Positions 33,721-43,027 of a DNA stretch of 51,528 bases are shown one piece after another. Origin of the DNA: an uncultured Caryophanales bacterium (lineage in GTDB: Bacteria > Bacillota_I > Bacilli_A > RF39 > UBA660); the NCBI GenBank assembly GCA_946412015.1, contig CAMKGA010000009.1:1-51528 (forward strand). The letters are read 5' to 3'. Numbering within the stretch: position 1 is the stretch's first letter; each line of letters begins with the position of its first letter. The notes beneath the pieces are model-generated. The model was not told the origin of the DNA, did not search any database, and saw only the letters and a list, made by a program, of their open reading frames with translations. Made by a program: the position numbers and the translations under genes.

Positions 33721-34467
33721 CTACTTAATTAAGTCTCTTGCAATCTTATCAAATAATTTAGAATTTGTATTTTTAATATATTTAGTTAAAATACTAAGCA
33801 TTTTATCATCAATAATAAATTTATCAATATCTTTTATATAAAAGTTTTGATTAATTATATAATTTATATTATCTTTTATCATTGATTTTATATCAAACTT
33901 TTTAAAAGTATTTTTTCTTTTATCTTTAGCTTCATAAAGTACAATCTTATAATTTTCCATATGCATATCTGATAATATGGAAATCATTGTACGCATATTT
34001 TTTAAATTAGTACAATTATTATTCATAAGATATACAATTTCATTACTATTATCAAATGTAACTAAATTAACTTCATTTAAAAAGTGATTTGTATCTATTA
34101 AAATAACATCATATTTAGTTCCTACTCGAGAAATAAGTAAATTTAAGAAATTACCATTTACTTTACTTGCATATCTTGGATCCTTTGGAGCAGCAATAAA
34201 GTCTATATTATCATCGTAGTTGGTAATATAACTTTCTACATCATAGAAATTATTATTTAATATATCTTCAAATAAAATATAAATATCTTTTTTACTTTCT
34301 TTATTAAGTAATGTCTCTATATCTCCCGAAAACAAATCCATATCTATAATTAAAACTTTCTTATCTTGCATTTTATATTGTGCAGCTAACGCTAAAACAA
34401 AAGTAGTTTTGCCAACTCCACCTTTTACAGAAGTTACTGTAATTACTTTAGATTTTGTAATTTTCAC
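33721..34467 (-). CDS. tadZ: TadZ/CpaE-like ParA-type ATPase
   Basis: 248 residues. Deviant Walker A TSVKGGVGKTTFVLALAA, switch region IDMDLFSGDIETLL, DVILIDTNHFLNEVNL (Walker B) and YLMNNNCTNLKNMRTM are typical of the CpaE/TadZ branch of the ParA/MinD family, which positions the pilus machine. The usual N-terminal receiver-like domain is absent, so this is the short form. Start after aaggagtgat. The lack of a membrane-targeting tail and the position right before tadA favour TadZ over MinD. Confidence 0.88.
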   Translation of the reverse strand: MKITKSKVITVTSVKGGVGKTTFVLALAAQYKMQDKKVLIIDMDLFSGDIETLLNKESKKDIYILFEDILNNNFYDVESYITNYDDNIDFIAAPKDPRYASKVNGNFLNLLISRVGTKYDVILIDTNHFLNEVNLVTFDNSNEIVYLMNNNCTNLKNMRTMISILSDMHMENYKIVLYEAKDKRKNTFKKFDIKSMIKDNINYIINQNFYIKDIDKFIIDDKMLSILTKYIKNTNSKLFDKIARDLIK

Positions 34468-34471
34468 ACTA

Positions 34472-34855
34472 TCACTCCTTTTTAATCTCTATTTTAGAAT
34501 CATTAACAGTCCCATAATATGAAATATCAGTATTTAAACTATTATTAAGTTTAAATAAAGGTTTATATTTTTTATTAACTTTAACTTTAACATAATTATT
34601 ACTAACAGTAATATTTATATCATTATCATTTATACCATCGATATTTTTAATAAGTAATGCATGAATCTTATTTTCAATATTTTCATCACTAATATTTTTT
34701 AATCCATATCTTACACTTGATTTTACACTATCATCTATTTTTCTTTTTTCAACGCCATACAAACCTATATCAATAATATTTACTATTAACATTAAAATAA
34801 GTGGCATCATAATAATAAAAGCTACTAAAACTTGTCCTTTTTTATTTAGATTCAT
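34472..34855 (-). CDS. TadE/TadG-like pseudopilin 2
   Basis: 127 residues. The leader MNLNKKGQVLVAFIIMMPLI is followed by a membrane helix and an extracellular part of about 90 residues with strand propensity (NINISVSNNYVKVKVNKKY-like). The GQ-x-LV-x-F-(I/V)-x-x-x-P signature is that of TadE-like pseudopilins, although the usual Glu is Ala here (LVAF instead of LVEF), which may affect processing or assembly. Starts exactly where the preceding gene ends. Confidence 0.8.
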   Translation of the reverse strand: MNLNKKGQVLVAFIIMMPLILMLIVNIIDIGLYGVEKRKIDDSVKSSVRYGLKNISDENIENKIHALLIKNIDGINDNDINITVSNNYVKVKVNKKYKPLFKLNNSLNTDISYYGTVNDSKIEIKKE

Positions 34856-35215
34856 CTAATCACTTTCTTTTATTTCATTATTCATAATAGCAACCATTTT
34901 ATGGGCTTTAATCTCGTAAGATTTTCCCAAAGCCTGCCTTACAATAGGTGTTAGAACATTAACTTTTTTAGAAAGTGTAATTTCATTGTAAGAATCATTT
35001 GTATCATATTTTAATTTAGCTCCTATTTTATTTACATACGCCATAACTTGATCTTCTTTTCCTTCTTCATAAAATGAAGCAACTGTAGTAACATCATTTT
35101 CAAGCTCGTATTTTTTTATAATTATATTACTAATATCAAATACAGCTATTACTATAAAAATAAATATTGGCATTAGTATTACAAATTCAACTAAAGCTTG
35201 TCCTTTTTTATTCAT
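34856..35215 (-). CDS. tadE: TadE-like pseudopilin 1
   Basis: About 119 residues starting MNKKGQALVEFVILMPIFIF, a textbook TadE-like N-terminus with the conserved Glu. A single helix and a small extracellular domain follow (YELENDVTTVASFYEEGK; ITLSKKVNVLTPIVRQALG). The ATG at 35215 with aggtgagag is preferred over the ATG at 35242. First gene of the Tad cluster. No Flp-type major pilin or TadV peptidase gene is present beside it. Confidence 0.85.
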   Translation of the reverse strand: MNKKGQALVEFVILMPIFIFIVIAVFDISNIIIKKYELENDVTTVASFYEEGKEDQVMAYVNKIGAKLKYDTNDSYNEITLSKKVNVLTPIVRQALGKSYEIKAHKMVAIMNNEIKESD

Positions 35216-35261
35216 ATAACTCTCACCTATTATCTTAATCATTATATCAAAATATAAAAAA

Positions 35262-35283
35262 AAAAGATAGTGTTTTATCTTTT
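35262..35283 (-). terminator. Terminator closing the AAA+/zincin operon
   Basis: Minus-strand hairpin aaaagata / tatctttt, 6-nt loop and a T9 run, 10 nt beyond the zincin gene. It separates that unit from the Tad cluster. Confidence 0.85.
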
Positions 35284-35292
35284 TTATATTAA

Positions 35293-36474
35293 TTATTTAG
35301 TTTTATCATTTTCTTCAATGTTTATTTCACTAGGATTAATATCTGATATAATTGCTTGTCTATTTTCTTGACTCATTTTACAAACATCAAACCTATAACA
35401 TAACATACTATATATAAAATCATAATCTCCTATACCATTTTTTGCACAATCCATCAACTGGCGAATTTCTATTCTCACTAGTTCTGTAGAATATGGTTTC
35501 TGATTTGCAGCGGTATAAATAAGTTCATCAAGTTTTTCTTTACCATAACCTAAATTAATCATATTTTGCCTAAGCTCAACTATTTCAGTTATACTTTTTC
35601 TTTTTCCATCTTTATTATAAATAATAGCAAGAAGTGGAAATTTATCTATTAATCCAGGATTTTTTAAAATCATTATATCTGCAATACTATTAAGACAATT
35701 CATTTTTTTCATTTTCTTATTTTGCACAGTTAGTGTAGAAGAACACATGTTTTGTTTTAATCTTTCATTTTCTTTTAAAACAAACTCTTTACTATATAAA
35801 TCATGTAGTTTCGGATTCAAAATTTTAATAATGCTTAATGCATGATTCAAACCATAAACCTCAGCTTGTAATTCTTTTGAAAGATTATTATAATTATTAT
35901 CATAAAAATTTTTTTCAAAATTCCATGAAATAGTTTCAAGAATATCAATATATATACCTTTAGAATATGTCATAGAAATTTCCTTTTTTATATCACTCAT
36001 CATAATCTGATTTTGAACAGTATGTAAAAATTCATGATATATTGTTCTAATACCCCTTAAAAAAGAATAAATATTATTTGACATTAAATTTTCAATTACT
36101 TTAGGTGAATATACTAAATCAAAATCACTATTATGACTGACGCAAACAGCATTACTATCTCCATATTTTTTTATATACTCTTCTTCTTTTAATATTTTTA
36201 TTTTTATATCCTTTTTAAAACCTAATTTAGATTGCAAAAGAACGTGTTCTCGTGCTAGAGATTTAACTATAAATACTGATTCTTCATAAGATAAATGCCC
36301 TATTTTAAAATTGAATAAATATTTAATTGCATTTCTATATAAATACTTTTCCTTATCAGAAAAACCGATATTATCAATATTACTTATTGCCCACTGAGTA
36401 ATTATTTCATATACTTTACTTGGATCTATCTTTATATTATTAACCGCATATTCATAAATTTCATCTATACTCAT
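35293..36474 (-). CDS. HExxH zincin-like protein
   Basis: 393 residues, cytoplasmic by lack of signal or helix. A metallopeptidase motif, IYHEFLHTVQNQ, gives His147, Glu148 and His151. A Glu in KELQAEVYGLNHAL (about 205) is placed well for the third zinc ligand of a gluzincin. The rest is helical and charged and matches no family I recognise. Third gene of the operon with the ankyrin/AAA+ ATPase and the 963-residue protein (24-nt gap). Substrate unknown. A proteolytic role within the system is inference from the motif. Confidence 0.75.
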   Translation of the reverse strand: MSIDEIYEYAVNNIKIDPSKVYEIITQWAISNIDNIGFSDKEKYLYRNAIKYLFNFKIGHLSYEESVFIVKSLAREHVLLQSKLGFKKDIKIKILKEEEYIKKYGDSNAVCVSHNSDFDLVYSPKVIENLMSNNIYSFLRGIRTIYHEFLHTVQNQIMMSDIKKEISMTYSKGIYIDILETISWNFEKNFYDNNYNNLSKELQAEVYGLNHALSIIKILNPKLHDLYSKEFVLKENERLKQNMCSSTLTVQNKKMKKMNCLNSIADIMILKNPGLIDKFPLLAIIYNKDGKRKSITEIVELRQNMINLGYGKEKLDELIYTAANQKPYSTELVRIEIRQLMDCAKNGIGDYDFIYSMLCYRFDVCKMSQENRQAIISDINPSEINIEENDKTK

Positions 36475-36498
36475 ATTACACCTACTATTAGTAGTATA

Positions 36499-39390
36499 TC
36501 ATAATTTGAGTTTTTTTTCTTTGGTTTTTGAATATATAGATTTTAATTTTAAATAATATTCATCCATTTTATTATATATAGATATATTATAATCATAATA
36601 ATACTTATTTATATTATTATAATTATCAACAGTAATTAACCAATCACTACTACAATATATTTCTTTAAAATCATCTATATATACATACTTATATGAATCT
36701 AATTTATTAACAGATTCATATTCTCTATAAATAAAATCATTTACAATACTACTTACTTTTTCTATAAAATCATCATTATAATTATTATTAGAATTATAAT
36801 ACAATACTTCTTTTCTATTATCATGATATAAATAATTGCTTTGTTTAAGATTAAAATTATTTGTTCCTTTTATAATACATTGCACACACTTAGCATCTGA
36901 ATACCCGGAATAATCAATAGGTTGTGGTAAAGTATTGTAATATATTCTATTACTACCAAGTCTACTTTCATATTTATCCATTTTATCATTAGCTAAAGAT
37001 GAAATCATCACCGGATAATTAATAATATCTTTAATAATTTTATCAAACGTTGTATAACCTAATGTAACTGTCTTAATTGCACAATCTCCTTCATACTTTG
37101 ATGTTATATCAATAATTTTTTTTGCAAATGATAAGTATACATTAAAAAAATCAATTTCATTTAAATCTTTTAATGTTTCAATATTATCTATACATAGTAA
37201 ATCACCAGCTCTCCACAACCAGCTTTGAGCAATTAACTTTCCATCTTTTTTTACTTCTAATACTCTACTATTAACATTATTAATTGCATACTCTAAACTA
37301 GACTTACTCTGCCCATTTACAGTAAAACAGCAATTTGTTTTTTCACCAGTTATTAATATTTCCATATCATCCATATCTAATATTTCATAGGAATAATTAT
37401 CTACAGAACCCCTTATTTTAGGAATTGTAGAAAATTTTCTATTAAGTATTTCATCGTGCAACTTTAAAGTGTTATTAACAACATCATCACTACAACCGAT
37501 ATATTTAAATAAACCTTTTAATCTATAATATTTAGGTGACAATGAAATCGAATCACTATCTAAATAATCAATAATCATATTTAAATTTTTATCCCTATCA
37601 TTAAGTGTTATAAGATTCCACTCACTAAATAGCCTAGGAAAATAACAATATAATTTACTTTTTTTATCCGATATTATTTTTTCTATATCATTTTCTTTAA
37701 ATAATAAATTAATAACTCTTTTATTTAAAATTGGATTATTAAATTTATCAAATTCAATATTTTTAAAATCAACATTCTTAGTTAAATGTTCTAAGGTAGT
37801 ATTACAAGAATCAATACTTAATATTTTTTTACAATTATCAAATCCAACCATAAGCATTAATTTTAATACTAATGTTTTATTAACACAGTTATCCTTGCAT
37901 AGTTTATTTAAATGCTTTAAATTAAATCTTTCAATCTGAGTTACATCAAAATCATTAGTATCTATAATTTTACTATGAGCTTTATTAATAAGTGCGATTT
38001 CCTTTATATTTTTAACTTTTTTTAAAATACAAAGTGAATACTTCATTATAATACTATAGAAAAATTGATCTAATATTTGATAATTAGTAGAATTAATTTC
38101 TTCTATAATTTTATTTTCTTTTAAATATAAAACTAGAAGTGCGAAATGTCTTTGATATACATCACTATTCTTATCAATAATTTTATTTTTTAACAAATAT
38201 TTTAGTTTTGCTAAATTTGAAATAAAAGTATTAGACTTAATACTAGTATCTATGGATATATCACATATGTTTTCTAATACATTTACATTATCTCTATAAT
38301 GCAATTCTAATATTTCTAAAACATTATCATCCTCAAATTCATATTCGAAAGTTGATAATTTAAGATTATATAATTCTTCAAAATTTATGTTTTTAAAACT
38401 AAATAATATCTTCTTAAATTCCTCTTTCATCTTACTATAATCATTTAATATTAATTGATCATTAAATATTCTACTTTTAGATAATATCTTAAGCCAAAGA
38501 GCAATATCTATTTTACTAAACTTATTATTATCACATTTATATAAATCATAAACTGCACAAATATTTATATTTTCTATAAAACACTTAATATTAAAATTAG
38601 ATAATATCAACTCCTTAAAAGTTGATATAAATGTATACTGTTTGTTATCACTTAAGCTAGTTATAAACTTAGTGAAAAGAGAATCATTATAATTATTTAA
38701 TACTTCTTTTATTTTATCATTATATAATTCAATTACTTCTTTATAAACATTTATATTATCAATACTTTTGATAAAATTCATTAATTCTAGTCCACTAAAA
38801 GTACTAATTTTATTTTTATATTTATTTAATATAAAATTCATAAGATTATATGATTCTTCTAATCTCGATTCAATACTTGTTTTCAAATCTTCATCTGATT
38901 TTATGACATAGGGATTAAATCTGTAATTTTCTATTATATGTATAAAAATATCATTATCTAGACTATTAATATTGCTATAACATTCTTTAAAAAAATTATA
39001 ATAATCAGCATTCTCAAAATTATTAAAAAAATCTTCTTTAGAATATTTTAAAATAATTCGAAATAATTCTGAATCAAAATCATTTATTTTCTTAAGTACA
39101 TTAAAAGTAAAATAAGAAGATATAGAATAATTATCTAAGCCATGTTCTTTAAAAATTTCTTTAGCATTTATTTTTATATAATCTGAATTTTCTTTAATAA
39201 AATCCATTTTTTTAAAATCATCAAGTTTACAAATAATATAATAATATGTTAGTGGAGAAAAATCCTTTATATCACACTTTATACAATTTATATAATCTTC
39301 CGCTTGTTTGAAAGCTTCATTTGTTTTAACAGTATCTCTTTGTAATTGTCTAAATATTCTATTTAATATATTTGCATCTATATCAGGCAT
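36499..39390 (-). CDS. 963-residue helical protein with acyltransferase-like C-terminus
   Basis: Unrecognised. The first 640 residues are highly helical, Asn/Lys/Ile-rich, with a regular pattern of short helices like an alpha-solenoid. From about residue 655 the character changes: GSVDNYSYEILDMDDMEILI, KTNCCFTVNGQSKSSLEYAI, SRVLEVKKDGKLIAQSWLWR, LLCIDNIETL, FAKKIIDITSKY. The strand-helix order and a GKLIAQSWLWR-like core strand suggest a GNAT-type acyltransferase fold, seen by pattern only. A tail with many Tyr and Asn follows. No membrane helices. 2-nt gap to the AAA+ gene, showing tight co-expression. An unusually long gene for the region, with an intact frame. Confidence 0.7.
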   Translation of the reverse strand: MPDIDANILNRIFRQLQRDTVKTNEAFKQAEDYINCIKCDIKDFSPLTYYYIICKLDDFKKMDFIKENSDYIKINAKEIFKEHGLDNYSISSYFTFNVLKKINDFDSELFRIILKYSKEDFFNNFENADYYNFFKECYSNINSLDNDIFIHIIENYRFNPYVIKSDEDLKTSIESRLEESYNLMNFILNKYKNKISTFSGLELMNFIKSIDNINVYKEVIELYNDKIKEVLNNYNDSLFTKFITSLSDNKQYTFISTFKELILSNFNIKCFIENINICAVYDLYKCDNNKFSKIDIALWLKILSKSRIFNDQLILNDYSKMKEEFKKILFSFKNINFEELYNLKLSTFEYEFEDDNVLEILELHYRDNVNVLENICDISIDTSIKSNTFISNLAKLKYLLKNKIIDKNSDVYQRHFALLVLYLKENKIIEEINSTNYQILDQFFYSIIMKYSLCILKKVKNIKEIALINKAHSKIIDTNDFDVTQIERFNLKHLNKLCKDNCVNKTLVLKLMLMVGFDNCKKILSIDSCNTTLEHLTKNVDFKNIEFDKFNNPILNKRVINLLFKENDIEKIISDKKSKLYCYFPRLFSEWNLITLNDRDKNLNMIIDYLDSDSISLSPKYYRLKGLFKYIGCSDDVVNNTLKLHDEILNRKFSTIPKIRGSVDNYSYEILDMDDMEILITGEKTNCCFTVNGQSKSSLEYAINNVNSRVLEVKKDGKLIAQSWLWRAGDLLCIDNIETLKDLNEIDFFNVYLSFAKKIIDITSKYEGDCAIKTVTLGYTTFDKIIKDIINYPVMISSLANDKMDKYESRLGSNRIYYNTLPQPIDYSGYSDAKCVQCIIKGTNNFNLKQSNYLYHDNRKEVLYYNSNNNYNDDFIEKVSSIVNDFIYREYESVNKLDSYKYVYIDDFKEIYCSSDWLITVDNYNNINKYYYDYNISIYNKMDEYYLKLKSIYSKTKEKKLKL

Positions 39391-39392
39391 AG

Positions 39393-40925
39393 TTACCTCT
39401 TTCTAGATTTATAAAAATCTATTTTTAATATTTTACTTGCTTGTTCATATTTTTTAGTGGATAACATTTCTAATTTTGAAATTGCATTATTTTTTACAGA
39501 TTCGTATATTCTATCACAACAACTTATACTTTCTATAAAATGAGTTTGATCAATAAAACTACTATCATAATATTTAGCAAACGCAAAAGATTTATCAATA
39601 ATTGAAATAGCAAGAGCAGGATTATTCATTTTATCATTATATACTCTATGTTTTTCTTTTGTAGCTTCGATAACTATTCTTATAATATCGCTTTTTAGAT
39701 TAGCATTTTCAAAATAGTATCCAGTATTATTACAATTATCACATATTACTTTATCAATAATTTGATACAAAATATCTAGACTTGGTTCTTTAACCTCAAT
39801 ATATTCAAATCTTCTTTTTAATGCACTAGAAGAAAAATACTTTTCATACTCTTCTTTAGTTGTAGTACCTATTACTTTTAAATTATTTCTATCTATTTGT
39901 CTTTTTAATATCGATGCCATATCATTATTTTTACCTTCTGCTGAGCCAACACCAAAAATAGTATGTACCTCATCAATAAATAAAATAATATTATATTTTT
40001 TGCAAATATTAATAACACTATTCATTTTTTCTTCAAAAGTTCCAACATATTTACAACCCGCAACAATACTTGCAGGGTCCATTTCTAATATTAGTTGATT
40101 ATTTAAAAAACTAGGTACATTATCTGTTTTTATCATATACACTAGTTGATCAACTAAAGCCGTTTTTCCAACACCAGATTCTCCTACAATAATAGGTGTT
40201 GATTTTTCTAAAGCAAGCGTTACTATTATTTTTTTCATTTCGTTATCTCTACCTATTGCTGGTGTATTTATATATTCTTTATTATTTAAAAGAGTACCAT
40301 ATTTTTCTATTTCACTAATTTCTTTATCTGTTAATGTATTAACTTTTTTTCTTTTTGCTTTAATATCATCACTAATACTATTCATTTGTTTTTTATATTC
40401 ATTTTCAAATTCTAATATATCATTTTTAGAAAATTTATTTTCTTTAATCATTGTCTCTAGTATATTTTTTCCCAAATGATCAGTAATATTTGAATCAAAT
40501 CCATTATCACATAAAAGTTTATAAATATTTATTATTTTACCGTGATAATTATCACTATATATTGCAGTATGAACAATAGTATCTAAATCACTATCTTGAT
40601 GATTAACATCAAGTCCATTTTTTAAAGCTAGCTTTATTATATTTAAAATAAATGTTTCATTATAACCTGTATAAAGAGCATTTTGAATAAAGTTATATGA
40701 AAAATCATCACATAAATTAGGATTTAAGCCTGCTTTTAAAAGAGATTCTATTGCAAGCATACACTTATTATTATCATAAAGTTCTGATACAAATATATGA
40801 AGTAATGACTGATTCTCATAATCTACATATTCCATATTTTTAAATTCAGATTCTATAAGCGTTATATTTTTATCAATATCTTTAGTCATTTTCTTAATTA
40901 TTTTTTCTACTTTTTCCTTCTCCAT
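39393..40925 (-). CDS. Ankyrin-repeat Clp-type AAA+ ATPase
   Basis: About 510 residues. Residues about 35-180 hold ankyrin-like repeats (NQSLLHIFVSELYDN, LLKAGLNPNLCDD, LALKNGLDVNHQDSDLDTIVHTAI, LLCDNGFDSNITDHLGKNIL). Residues about 225-430 are a ClpA/ClpB first-domain-type AAA+ module: AIGRDNEMKKII, Walker A VGESGVGKTALVDQL, KYVGTFEEKM (pore loop), Walker B ILFIDEVHTIFGVGSAEG, sensor IGTTTKEEY, ALKRRFEYIEV. There is no second ATPase domain and no ClpP-binding loop was seen. Start at ATG 40925 with aggggagat; the upstream ATG lacks a site. First gene of a three-gene unit, probably recognising partners through the ankyrin part. Confidence 0.85.
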   Translation of the reverse strand: MEKEKVEKIIKKMTKDIDKNITLIESEFKNMEYVDYENQSLLHIFVSELYDNNKCMLAIESLLKAGLNPNLCDDFSYNFIQNALYTGYNETFILNIIKLALKNGLDVNHQDSDLDTIVHTAIYSDNYHGKIINIYKLLCDNGFDSNITDHLGKNILETMIKENKFSKNDILEFENEYKKQMNSISDDIKAKRKKVNTLTDKEISEIEKYGTLLNNKEYINTPAIGRDNEMKKIIVTLALEKSTPIIVGESGVGKTALVDQLVYMIKTDNVPSFLNNQLILEMDPASIVAGCKYVGTFEEKMNSVINICKKYNIILFIDEVHTIFGVGSAEGKNNDMASILKRQIDRNNLKVIGTTTKEEYEKYFSSSALKRRFEYIEVKEPSLDILYQIIDKVICDNCNNTGYYFENANLKSDIIRIVIEATKEKHRVYNDKMNNPALAISIIDKSFAFAKYYDSSFIDQTHFIESISCCDRIYESVKNNAISKLEMLSTKKYEQASKILKIDFYKSRKR

Positions 40926-40947
40926 ATTATCTCCCCTAAATGCGTCT

Positions 40948-40976
40948 ATATTAACATATTTACCTTGTTTTTTCAA
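40948..40976 (-). promoter_or_regulatory. Promoter of the ankyrin/AAA+ operon
   Basis: Minus strand TTGAAA (40976-40971), 17 nt, TAATAT (40953-40948). Transcript start near 40941, leader about 16 nt. Confidence 0.75.
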
Positions 40977-40982
40977 TAAAAA

Positions 40983-41000
40983 AACTGTCTTAAGACAGTT
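40983..41000 (-). terminator. Terminator of the adhesin/sortase unit
   Basis: Palindrome aactgtc ttaa gacagtt followed by T7 on the minus strand, at the sortase stop codon. Confidence 0.85.
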
Positions 41001-41478
41001 ATATACTTTTTATTTTTATTAAGCTTATTATCAATCTTCTATCTTTATCATGTTTATTACAAGTAATTAGATTTAAATCTCCATTTATATATACTCTATT
41101 CTTATCTACTTCTTTAATACTATCTACTTTATATTCAGTCTCTTTATCTTTATATAAGTAAACATTATCTCCAAGTTCAAGTTTATCTAAATCATCAAAA
41201 TAACATACTTTACAGTTGCCACTATGGCCTGCTATTAATCTGTCATTTACAAATACTAATCCTTTATCTACATTATCTACTATTCCTACTTTAAGATTAA
41301 TAGAAGGTATTTCTAAAACACCATCTAGATTAGTCTTTTTTGTATTATTTATATAATTATAAACATCATCATATTTTGTTATTTCAATATAATCACTATA
41401 TACAGATTTAGATAAAAATATAATTGTAGTTATTATGCTTATAAAACTAAATATAATTAATATTTTTCCTATATGCAT
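40999..41478 (-). CDS. Small sortase paired with thioester adhesin
   Basis: About 159 residues. One N-terminal membrane helix (ILIIFSFISIITTIIFLS), then a minimal sortase domain: LDGVLEIPSINLKVGIV, catalytic His in RLIAGHSGN, FDDLDKLELGDNVYLY, catalytic Cys in LNLITCNKHD, and the essential Arg shortly after (DRRLII). All three active-site residues are present, in contrast to the sortase at 24.6 kb. The gene overlaps the end of the adhesin by about 30 nt. That coupling suggests a dedicated enzyme for the adhesin's VPDTY signal. Start at ATG 41478; a GTG at 41484 is possible. Shorter than most class A-D sortases. Confidence 0.85.
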   Translation of the reverse strand: MHIGKILIIFSFISIITTIIFLSKSVYSDYIEITKYDDVYNYINNTKKTNLDGVLEIPSINLKVGIVDNVDKGLVFVNDRLIAGHSGNCKVCYFDDLDKLELGDNVYLYKDKETEYKVDSIKEVDKNRVYINGDLNLITCNKHDKDRRLIISLIKIKSI

Positions 41479-42904
41479 ATACACCTAGATTAAAAATAAA
41501 TAACACTAATAAAACACTAATAGCACCAAAATAATCTATCTCATCTTTATATGTATCTGGAACACTAATTGGTATTTCATTATCATATAATTTTATTTCA
41601 TAATCAGTAGTATCAGTAACATCAAAATTATAATCATTAGACATAGTATAATTATCAAGGCCACTTACTTGATGTAATTTATAACTACCATATGAAAGTA
41701 TTACCTCAATCATCCCATTTTTATCTGTTTTATATGTTCCAACTAAATTATTAAAAGAATCATATATTTCAAATGTAGCCCCTTCCTCAGGCATGTATAT
41801 CAAAGTATCACTATTACCAAAAAATTTTTTAATTATAATTTTTTTTGATATAACCTCATCATATAAATCTAATGTAATTTCTGAATTATCAAAACTAATA
41901 TCAAAATAATGCTTATCTAAATCTAATAAATATCCAACGGGCGCTTTTATCTCTTTTATGTAATATGAACCAAAATCTAATTTAAAATTTGAAATGCCGG
42001 TATCATCTAATATAATTTCTTTAATTAAATTATCATTCAAATCATAAACTCCATAAACTGTATCTTTAAAAGTTAAATTATTTAGTGCAGCATCATTTTT
42101 TATATCATGTTTTTTTAAATTTACTATACCTCCCTTTACAACTACTTTTATATTTAGTTGTACATCATTAATCTTACCCGGTAAAAGTAAATTTTGACCA
42201 TTCTCATTATAATAAAGCATATAGTGTTCTTTATTTTCTTTCTTTGTAAAAGATATATTGTATTCTCCTTCTTTTAAAGAATCAAAAATAAGTTTATTAT
42301 TATCTACTTTAATACTAGGATTATCAGTTTCAAAATAATAGTTTTGTAAAACATTATTATTATCATTAATCTCTACATATTTATCTTCTTCTATATTAAT
42401 AACTTTATCAAAACTAGGTAGTAAATAATGGTTATTAATTAAATTATTCATCTCATCAATCTCAGATACATATGCAACAGTTCTATTACCATAATAAGAA
42501 TCAGTAAAATATAAATCGTCTAAATTAAGTTCATTCCAAATTAAGTATTGAGTAATACCATACCACTTTAAATCAGTATGATTAGAATATCCATATCCAT
42601 AATGAGCAATTAAATTCATCTTTTCAATAGCTGATTCACTAATATTAAATATATTACTAAACTCTTTATATCCATAATAATTACCACTGTCAAGATATAA
42701 AAATGGTTCTATACAGTAAACAAGATTACCATCACTTTTATGTAGTAAGAAAGGCGCACCATTTTTAGATACTCCATCTTTTACTTTAGTAATATACATA
42801 TTCTCTACCTTAGTATCATAATAAAATGTATCAATAATATCACTTGCTTTAACATTAATAATTCCAATAATGCTTAATAAAATAATAAATATAATTTTTT
42901 TCAT
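41447..42904 (-). CDS. Thioester-domain surface adhesin with CnaB domains
   Basis: About 485 residues. Signal peptide IIFIILLSIIGIINVKAS. An N-terminal thioester domain (about 30-160) has the reactive Cys in LVYCIEPF (about 64) and the partner Gln in GITQYLIWNE (about 119). Such domains bind host surfaces covalently. A middle region is followed by two SpaA/CnaB-type domains (about 258-350 with VNLKKHD and YYIKEIKAPVGY; 353-442 with KLHQVSG, where the usual isopeptide Glu appears to be Gln). The C-terminus is a sorting signal, VPDTY, then a hydrophobic helix and YRKN. Start ATG 42904 after aggagggaag. Linked to the overlapping downstream sortase. Confidence 0.85.
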   Translation of the reverse strand: MKKIIFIILLSIIGIINVKASDIIDTFYYDTKVENMYITKVKDGVSKNGAPFLLHKSDGNLVYCIEPFLYLDSGNYYGYKEFSNIFNISESAIEKMNLIAHYGYGYSNHTDLKWYGITQYLIWNELNLDDLYFTDSYYGNRTVAYVSEIDEMNNLINNHYLLPSFDKVINIEEDKYVEINDNNNVLQNYYFETDNPSIKVDNNKLIFDSLKEGEYNISFTKKENKEHYMLYYNENGQNLLLPGKINDVQLNIKVVVKGGIVNLKKHDIKNDAALNNLTFKDTVYGVYDLNDNLIKEIILDDTGISNFKLDFGSYYIKEIKAPVGYLLDLDKHYFDISFDNSEITLDLYDEVISKKIIIKKFFGNSDTLIYMPEEGATFEIYDSFNNLVGTYKTDKNGMIEVILSYGSYKLHQVSGLDNYTMSNDYNFDVTDTTDYEIKLYDNEIPISVPDTYKDEIDYFGAISVLLVLFIFNLGVYAYRKNINYI

Positions 42905-43027
42905 CTCTTCCCTCCTACCTATATTATTCGACATAAGTAGGCACTTTCCCTTTTTTATTTTTTATTTTTTTTAATTTTATCTTTTTTTAGTACTAATTAA
43001 ATGATATAATTTTAAAAAGGAGGATTT

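Noticed and set aside
36499-39390. PcfJ-like or other known plasmid protein for the 963-residue gene
   Set aside because: Superficial similarity of a Cys/Gly-rich C-terminal stretch only; the surrounding motif order does not fit, so no name is given.
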